NCBI GenBank assembly: GCA_018712885.1
Contig: DVGE01000229.1
Coordinates: 1 to 7,267 of the forward strand
DNA length: 7,267 nt
Origin: Candidatus Pullichristensenella stercoripullorum
Lineage (GTDB): Bacteria > Bacillota > Clostridia > Christensenellales > Aristaeellaceae
Reading direction: 5' to 3'
Shown one piece after another: positions 1 to 4,068 of this stretch (positions within the stretch are counted from its first letter, which is position 1; each line of letters starts with the position of its first letter). Both the position numbers and the translations under genes were made by a program. The notes below the pieces were generated by a model, which did not search any database, was not told the DNA's origin, and saw only the letters and a list, made by a program, of their open reading frames with translations.

Positions 1-138
1 AGCCACTCCAACCGCAAGACGCGCCGCACCTGGGCGCCCAACACGCAGCGCGTCCGCGTGATGGTCAACGGCACGCCTACGCGCATGTTCGTTTGCACCC
101 GCTGCCTGCGCAGCAATAAGGTGGAGCGCGCTCTCTAA
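1..138 (+). CDS. rpmB: 50S ribosomal protein L28, C-terminal part (5' end cut by window)
   Basis: The first 45 codons of the window, ending in TAA, give the C-terminal three quarters of bacterial ribosomal protein L28, a small component of the 50S subunit. Recognisable L28 features are the SHSNRKTRRTW stretch, the PNTQRVRVMVNGTP core and the end VCTRCLRSNKVERAL. The CxxC in VCTRC is the second half of the zinc-binding pair found in the C+ form of L28; the first CxxC would lie in the roughly 17 residues missing to the left. In Bacillus and many Clostridia rpmB lies next to, and convergent with, the rlmN-prpC-prkC-rsgA-rpe cluster, and the same orientation is seen here. No convincing terminator follows within the 110 bases before the next gene, so read-through into that gene is possible. 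Confidence 0.96.
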   Translation, partial: SHSNRKTRRTWAPNTQRVRVMVNGTPTRMFVCTRCLRSNKVERAL

Positions 139-233
139 GCCGTCCGCCCCTATCCGAAAGGCCGTTTCCGCGTTTTCCGTCGTTTGACGGGTGAGGCGGG
201 GGCGGTCTTTTCGGTATACCTTTGCGCGGCATG

Positions 234-251
234 AAGGGAGGGAAGGTCGTG
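234..251 (+). promoter_or_regulatory. Ribosome binding site that decides the GTG start at 249
   Basis: AAGGGAGG at 234-241 lies 7 bases before GTG at 249. The in-frame ATG at 231 and TTG at 222 have no comparable purine-rich site at that distance. The protein that begins at 249 (MKHVRPK) also lines up with the starts of the next two genes (MNMFRPGR and MKSVKPGR), which supports this choice. Confidence 0.75.
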
Positions 252-995
252 AAGCATGTTCGCCCAAAATGGTTTCTCTCGCTGCTGTTCGGGGCGCTCT
301 CCCTGGCGGCGCTGATCCTGCTTTTGCTGTGCCTGCCCGCCGTACAAGCAAGCGGGCGCGTGCCGATGTACTTTTACGGGAGCATCATGGCGGGCGTCGC
401 TTATTCCGCGTTCTGGCACATACACGACCTCTTTGCCCGCAGGCCGTTTGCTGTGTACGAGATCGAGCGCAAACGGATGGAATGGGGCGTCGCGCACATC
501 GTGCGGCTGGGGAAAAGCATGGCCCCGCCGCTCGTCCTGATCATGGCTGTGGGGCTCATCTTCGCCGCGCAGTGGATGCATGCGGCCATCGCCGCGAAGG
601 AAGGGATCTTCGCGTTCTTCGGGGCTGGGTTTTTCGCGCTGTTCCTCGCCGTATGCATATATCTTCTGCGCACCTGTGTGGGTAAGAATCGCGGCGCGCT
701 CTATGTCGTCCGGGAGGATGACTGGAAGGATGAAGCGCCGGCGTGGGAGGACGGCGCGCCGGCGAGGGTGAACGCAGAGGTGCGTCCGGGCAGGCCCTGG
801 GTCGTGCTGCGGGCGGGCCTCGCGGCGCTGGGCATCGCGGCGCTCGCGGCCGTCGCCTGCGTGTTCATCGCCAGGGGCGCGCCGTGGTACGCGATCGCGG
901 CCGTGCTGGGCGGCTGGGCCTTCTGGACGTATTGCAGCTGGGATCTCGTGCGCGCCGGCGTAGAAGAACTGGCCGGGAAGAGGCGGCGACGCTGA
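249..995 (+). CDS. Hypothetical six-helix membrane protein, triple-module paralogue 1 (no zinc ribbon)
   Basis: I do not recognise a named gene. The 248-residue protein is predicted to be an integral membrane protein. About six hydrophobic helices lie near residues 9-31, 42-60, 92-110, 119-140, 186-207 and 213-231, grouped as three hairpins. Each hairpin looks like a copy of one module. A basic [VI]R[PL]G[KR]-type lead precedes the second and third (IVRLGK at 84-89, VRPGR at 178-182), and VRPK opens the first. A short loop separates the helices (VPMYF, GIFAF, GAPWY), and the first two modules end in charged tails (FAVYEIERKRMEWG, ALYVVREDDWKDE). The C-terminus is a basic RRRR tail, where the next two genes carry zinc ribbons. 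The GTG start is chosen from its ribosome binding site and from the paralogue alignment. The gene is 18 bp ahead of the next one and probably co-transcribed with it. Function is unknown; the module resembles small clostridial zinc-ribbon membrane proteins I know only as hypotheticals. Confidence 0.85.
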   Translation: MKHVRPKWFLSLLFGALSLAALILLLLCLPAVQASGRVPMYFYGSIMAGVAYSAFWHIHDLFARRPFAVYEIERKRMEWGVAHIVRLGKSMAPPLVLIMAVGLIFAAQWMHAAIAAKEGIFAFFGAGFFALFLAVCIYLLRTCVGKNRGALYVVREDDWKDEAPAWEDGAPARVNAEVRPGRPWVVLRAGLAALGIAALAAVACVFIARGAPWYAIAAVLGGWAFWTYCSWDLVRAGVEELAGKRRRR

Positions 996-1013
996 ATCCG
1001 AGAAGGGATGGCG

Positions 1014-1823
1014 ATGAACATGTTCCGTCCGGGGCGGAAAGGGGCGCTGTGGTATATCGGCTGCGTCCTTTCCCTCGTTTTTCTGTGCGCATGGGAGTAT
1101 TTCACCATCGCCATGGGCGCGCCGTGGTTCTTTCCGCTTTTTGGCGGCGTGTTGCTGGTGAAGGTCGCGTCGGACTTCGTTCGCGGCCTGCGGACGCGGC
1201 GGCACGCGGAGGATGCAGAGGAAGAGGCACAGCCGGATGCGGAGGAAGAGGCGCAGGAAAAAGCGAGACTGCATGGGTTGCCCGCTAGCGTGGTCAAAGC
1301 CGTGTGGGCAGCGATCCTGGTTTCTGGCTCTTTCTTGCTTGTCATCCTGTTTGCGGGCGCATTGAATGCCGCTCTGAATTCCAAAGGCTCATGGGCAATT
1401 TGGATGTTCCCTGCCTTAGTGCTGTGCATGCTGGGCGGCCACATTTCTCTGGCCTGCATCGTCTTGCGCAGCCTTCCGGGGAAGAAACGGCCGCGGCGCG
1501 ACCCGGCATCGGAGATACGTTGGCCCCTCTTTTGCTTTGGCCTCTGCTTTGCCATCTCTGGCAGTTTTTTCATCGCCGCGTATCTGACTGCGGCTGTCCC
1601 GCAGGGGCAACCGTGGTCACCTTGCCTGTTCGCCGTGCCGCACGTTGCCATTGGCGTTGCCTTTGCCATCTCCGCGGTGCGCAAGCCATCCAAGGATGCG
1701 CCGGAAGGGGACGCCTTGCCACGCACCTGCCCGCGCTGCGAGGCGACGGTGCCGGCGGGCGAGCGCATTTGCCCGCGCTGCGGGAAGCGCGTGCGGGCGG
1801 GAAAGGCGAAAGCGGGAACCTGA
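1014..1823 (+). CDS. Hypothetical six-helix membrane protein with C-terminal zinc ribbon, paralogue 2
   Basis: This 269-residue protein has no recognised name. It starts MNMFRPGRKG, similar to its two neighbours. ATG at 1014 is preferred over 1008 because AGAAGGG at 1001-1007 is 6 bases away and because the paralogue starts then align. The first helix hairpin (about 11-33 and 38-58) contains GAPWFFPLFGG. It is followed by a highly charged linker (60-86) holding a duplicated DAEEEAQ. A second hairpin (about 95-120 and 125-151) and a third (about 169-193 and 200-222, with GQPW) follow. The tail is a zinc ribbon: CPRC (239-242) and CPRC (253-256), spaced by ten residues, then a Lys/Arg-rich end. 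Such ribbons bind structural zinc and often mediate protein or nucleic-acid contacts; here it would be cytoplasmic if the protein has six helices with both ends inside. The stretch from about 1290 to 1660 looks less GC-rich than its surroundings. Confidence 0.87.
   Translation: MNMFRPGRKGALWYIGCVLSLVFLCAWEYFTIAMGAPWFFPLFGGVLLVKVASDFVRGLRTRRHAEDAEEEAQPDAEEEAQEKARLHGLPASVVKAVWAAILVSGSFLLVILFAGALNAALNSKGSWAIWMFPALVLCMLGGHISLACIVLRSLPGKKRPRRDPASEIRWPLFCFGLCFAISGSFFIAAYLTAAVPQGQPWSPCLFAVPHVAIGVAFAISAVRKPSKDAPEGDALPRTCPRCEATVPAGERICPRCGKRVRAGKAKAGT
1212..1259 (+). repeat. Two-copy 24-bp in-frame tandem repeat (DAEEEAQP / DAEEEAQE)
   Basis: Two adjacent 24-base units, 1212-1235 and 1236-1259, differ at only a few positions. 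Both encode DAEEEAQ, followed by P in the first unit and E in the second. The repeat forms most of the acidic linker between the first and second helix hairpins of the protein encoded at 1014-1823. Its length is a multiple of three, so unit gain or loss keeps the reading frame. Confidence 0.85.
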
Positions 1824-1875
1824 GGGCGCTGCCATCCGTCCAAGAAGGGAATTGATGGCAGGGGAGGGTTTGCCC

Positions 1876-2232
1876 ATGAAGAGCGTCAAGCCCGGGCGCG
1901 GGCCTTCGCTGTTTGGCGGCGCGGCCTCAGTGATCGCGGCGGTGATCGGCGTGATCTGGATCGCCGTTGCCGCCTCGATGAACGCGCCGGTGTATTTCTG
2001 TCTGTTTGGCGTTGTGTTCGTGGGGCTCGCCATCGCGCATGCGTTGTACGACCTTTACAACGCCACGGCCAAACGGCGCTTCTCCCTCTTCGACGTCACG
2101 GAGGAGGGCGAGGAGCCCGATCCGCTCGCGCGCGAGGATGGAAGCGGCGGCGCGGAGGCCTTTTGCCCCGCCTGCGGCGCAAAGGTGGCGGCGGACGACC
2201 GCTTCTGCCGCAAGTGCGGACGGGAACTGTGA
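1876..2232 (+). CDS. Hypothetical two-helix membrane protein with C-terminal zinc ribbon, paralogue 3
   Basis: This 118-residue protein appears to be the single-module form of the family. It opens with MKSVKPGRG. Two hydrophobic helices (about 12-34 and 38-58) enclose the turn MNAPVYF. A basic step (AKRR, 65-68) leads into the charged stretch FSLFDVTEEGEEPDPL. A zinc ribbon closes the protein, with CPAC at 97-100 and CRKC at 111-114 separated by ten residues. Small hypothetical proteins of this design (two helices, 'GAP' turn, ribbon) are common in Clostridia; I know no assigned function. Two starts are possible: ATG at 1855 after AGAAGGGA, and ATG at 1876 after GGGAGGG at 1862-1868. The second is preferred because it matches the N-termini of the two upstream paralogues; the first would add only MAGEGLP. 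It lies 52 bp after the previous gene, and a strong terminator follows its stop codon. Confidence 0.87.
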   Translation: MKSVKPGRGPSLFGGAASVIAAVIGVIWIAVAASMNAPVYFCLFGVVFVGLAIAHALYDLYNATAKRRFSLFDVTEEGEEPDPLAREDGSGGAEAFCPACGAKVAADDRFCRKCGREL

Positions 2233-2242
2233 CGGATACGGG

Positions 2243-2284
2243 AACGGCCCGGGGCTGATGGACAGTCCCGGGCCGTTTCGTTTT
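2243..2284 (+). terminator. Rho-independent terminator of the plus-strand block
   Basis: An inverted repeat of about 15 pairs (2243-2257 with 2263-2277, one G-T pair) encloses a five-base loop, ATGGA. Its core is CGGCCCGGG / CCCGGGCCG. It is followed by TTTCGTTTT (2276-2284), so it should end transcripts coming from the membrane-protein genes 11 bp upstream. On the minus strand the same stem is not followed by a T run, so termination of the converging operon here would be weaker, although it is the only hairpin seen there. The T run overlaps the stop codon of the minus-strand gene at 2284-2463. Confidence 0.88.
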
Positions 2285-2463
2285 CAGAATCTCCAGAGCA
2301 GAAAACCGGCGCTGATGAGCAGGATGGCCAGAACGCTCATCCACAGCCAGCTCGGCAGGCTGCAAAGCAGGAGGATGACCCCCACCACCATCAGCCCCAG
2401 ACCAAACCACCTGGAAACGCCGCTTCGTTGACCGCCGCGGCGGTCTTTGCACGCCCTGTTCAT
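2284..2463 (-). CDS. Small 59-residue two-helix membrane protein
   Basis: The gene has an ATG at 2463, GGGGAGG at 2471-2477 seven bases upstream, and ends with TGA at 2284-2286. The product has a basic, Cys-containing N-terminus (MNRACKDRRGGQRSG) and two hydrophobic helices: about 19-37 (GLGLMVVGVILLLCSLP) and 39-57 (WLWMSVLAILLISAGFLLW), joined by a Ser-Trp turn. It ends in WRF. Proteins of this shape, with a glycine-rich first helix and an 'LP.W.W' turn, are frequent hypotheticals in Clostridia. No function is assigned that I know of. It lies 46 bp downstream of rpe with no terminator between, so it is probably the last gene of that operon. It is not obviously part of the zinc-ribbon family across the terminator. 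The good ribosome binding site and clean helix pattern make it likely to be real despite its size. Confidence 0.78.
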   Translation of the reverse strand: MNRACKDRRGGQRSGVSRWFGLGLMVVGVILLLCSLPSWLWMSVLAILLISAGFLLWRF

Positions 2464-2509
2464 GCCATCGCCTCCCCGATATACTATGCGAGCAGGCGGC
2501 GGGGGTGCG

Positions 2510-3184
2510 TCAGGCGTTTTCCTCGGGGTGGAGCTGCCGCCAGGAGGCGCGCAGGCTGCTTATGAACGCCTTGGCGTCGTCCGCGCCGAAGAGGGCGCTG
2601 CCGGCGACGATGACGTCCGCGCCGCGGCGCATCATCTCGGCGGCGGTGACGGTGTTGGCCCCGCCGTCCACTTCCAGCATGGCCTTGGAGCCGGCGCGGT
2701 CGAGCATGGCGCGGATCTCGGCGATCTTGTCCAGGCACTCGGGGATCATTTTTTGGCCGCCGAAACCGGGATTGACCGTCATCACCAGCACGAGGTCGAG
2801 GCTGGGCAGCAGATAGCGCAGGCAGTCCGGCGAGGTGCCGGGGTTGAGGGCGAGGCCGGCGAGACAGCCGTGCTCGCGGATGAGGGCGAGCGTGCGGTGC
2901 AAATGGCCGCCGGCCTCGGCGTGGATGGTGATGATCTTCGCGCCGGCCTGGGCGAAGTTTTCCACCTGCGTTTCCGGGTGCTCGACCATCAGGTGGGCGT
3001 CCACCGGCAGCGGGCCCCGGGCGGCCGCTTTGCAGATGCCGGAGCCGAAGGTGATGTTGGGCACGAAGCTGCCGTCCATGACGTCGAAGTGCAGCTGATC
3101 GGCGCCGGCGGCGGCCATGCGCTCGATCTCCGCGCCGATGACACGGAGATCCGCGGCCAGCAGCGACGGGGCGACCTTAACCAT
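2510..3184 (-). CDS. rpe: Ribulose-phosphate 3-epimerase
   Basis: Rpe interconverts D-ribulose 5-phosphate and D-xylulose 5-phosphate in the cytosolic pentose phosphate pathway. The 224-residue protein is full length for this TIM-barrel family. It starts VKVAPSLLAADL, where the serine binds substrate. Metal ligands are seen at H32 and D34 (LHFDVMDG), H64 (VDAHLMVE) and D173 (LEVDGGAN); D34 and D173 serve as the acid-base pair. The MTVNPGFGGQ loop (135-144) covers the active site and VAGSALFG (193-200) is the phosphate-binding end of the barrel. The ATG has GGAGGG at 3191-3196 inside rsgA, and the first 8 bases (ATGGTTAA) overlap the end of rsgA, so translation is probably coupled. Placement behind rsgA is the standard Firmicutes arrangement. 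In B. subtilis thiN follows; here a small membrane-protein gene does. Confidence 0.97.
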   Translation of the reverse strand: MVKVAPSLLAADLRVIGAEIERMAAAGADQLHFDVMDGSFVPNITFGSGICKAAARGPLPVDAHLMVEHPETQVENFAQAGAKIITIHAEAGGHLHRTLALIREHGCLAGLALNPGTSPDCLRYLLPSLDLVLVMTVNPGFGGQKMIPECLDKIAEIRAMLDRAGSKAMLEVDGGANTVTAAEMMRRGADVIVAGSALFGADDAKAFISSLRASWRQLHPEENA

Positions 3185-4055
3185 AGCGATCCCTCCAACG
3201 AATCCTCATTTCTTCCAGAAGCGCCACATAGCGCGCGTGGCGCTCTTTGTCCACCTCCCCCGCCGCCACCGCCGCGCGCACGGCGCAATCCGGCTCGGTG
3301 GCGTGGTAGCAGGGGGAGAAGCGGCATTGCCCTTCATAGGGGGCGAACTCCGGGTAGCCGTCCTTGAGCAGCACCGGGTCGCAGAGCTTTGTTTCCAGCA
3401 GGCTGAAGCCGGGCGTGTCCAGCGCCATGCCGCCGCCTTCCAGCGGGATCAGCTCGCAGTGGCGCGTGGTGTGGCGGCCGCGCTCGATCTTCTGCGAAAC
3501 GTCGCCCGTTTGCAGGCCGAAGCCGTAGAGGGCGTTGAGCAGCGTGGACTTGCCCGCGCCGGACTGGCCGGCTACGGCGTGCACATGCCCGCGCAGGCGC
3601 GCGCGCAGCGCTTCCACGCCCTCGCCCGTGCGCGCGCAGACGGGGAAAACGTCCGCGCCCGCACCGCGGTACTGATGGGCGATGTGTTCCGCCGTTTGCG
3701 GGTCGAGGTCGCCCTTGTTGACGGCGATGACGACTTCGATGCCCTGTTCCCGCGCCGCGAGCAGCAGGCGGTCGGCCATGAGCAGATCCGGCTCCGGCGC
3801 GGCGGCGGCGATGACGACGAGCACGGTGTCGATATTGGCGACCGGCGGGCGCGCGAGCTGGCTTTTGCGCGGGAGGATGGCTTTGAGCCAGCCGTCTTCC
3901 TCCTCCGTGCCCGGCTCGAATTCCACTTTGTCGCCCACCATGGGCTTTAGGTGCGCGCGGCGCAGCTTGGCCTGCGCGCGCAGCTGATGCGTCCGCCCCT
4001 GCGCGTCGAGGACGTAGTAAAAGCCGCCCACACCGCGCGTGATGATGCCCTGCAA
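3177..4055 (-). CDS. rsgA: Small ribosomal subunit biogenesis GTPase RsgA (YjeQ/CpgA)
   Basis: RsgA is a circularly permuted GTPase that checks late assembly of the 30S subunit at the decoding centre and leaves on GTP hydrolysis. The 292 residues show an N-terminal OB fold (about 1-68, opening GIITRGVGGFYYV). The GTPase motifs come in permuted order: G4 NKGD (113-116), G5-like CARTG (140-144), the P-loop GQSGAGKS (163-170), switch threonines (196-197) and G3 DTPG (213-216). A C-terminal zinc site follows: C244, C249, H251, C257. Length and all motifs are normal. The start is TTG at 4055, with AGGAGG at 4063-4068 seven bases upstream; no in-frame ATG gives a full OB fold. The kinase gene ends 11 bp upstream and its stop codon overlaps this ribosome binding site, so expression is likely coupled. 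In B. subtilis the orthologue CpgA is a substrate of the kinase PrkC, which fits the shared operon. Confidence 0.97.
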   Translation of the reverse strand: MQGIITRGVGGFYYVLDAQGRTHQLRAQAKLRRAHLKPMVGDKVEFEPGTEEEDGWLKAILPRKSQLARPPVANIDTVLVVIAAAAPEPDLLMADRLLLAAREQGIEVVIAVNKGDLDPQTAEHIAHQYRGAGADVFPVCARTGEGVEALRARLRGHVHAVAGQSGAGKSTLLNALYGFGLQTGDVSQKIERGRHTTRHCELIPLEGGGMALDTPGFSLLETKLCDPVLLKDGYPEFAPYEGQCRFSPCYHATEPDCAVRAAVAAGEVDKERHARYVALLEEMRIRWRDRYG

Positions 4056-4062
4056 CCGATCT

Positions 4063-4068
4063 CCTCCT
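4063..4068 (-). promoter_or_regulatory. Shine-Dalgarno AGGAGG that decides the TTG start of rsgA
   Basis: AGGAGG lies seven bases before TTG at 4055 and shares two bases with the TAG stop codon of the kinase gene (4067-4069). This supports a non-ATG start for rsgA and suggests that ribosomes finishing the kinase re-initiate there. Confidence 0.75.

Noticed and set aside
154..214. Possible rpmB terminator: CCGAAAGG (154-161) with TCTTTTCGG (206-214), plus a 5-bp hairpin at 177-190
   Set aside because: The outer stem is short, contains a G-T pair and spans a loop of about 45 bases; the inner hairpin has no T run after it.
184..220. Promoter-like TTGACG (184-189) and TATACC (215-220) before the first membrane-protein gene
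   Set aside because: The spacing is 25 bases, too long for a sigma-A promoter, and no good -35 lies at the proper distance from TATACC.
213..220. 8-bp palindrome GGTATACC as an operator
   Set aside because: It is too short and occurs singly; no flanking symmetry or second copy was found nearby.
150..1843. Two long minus-strand open frames (150-1274 and 701-1843)
   Set aside because: They lie opposite the membrane-protein genes and have low-complexity Arg/Pro/Ala-rich products. The plus-strand genes have ribosome binding sites, helices and shared motifs.
2479..2486. Minus-strand TAGTATAT as a -10 box for the small gene at 2284-2463
   Set aside because: Transcription would start inside the ribosome binding site at 2471-2477, and no -35 is seen at 16-18 bases.
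2447..3367. Plus-strand open frame of 306 codons opposite rpe
   Set aside because: It is an antisense shadow of rpe with repetitive Gly/Ala/Asp/His composition and no recognisable domain.
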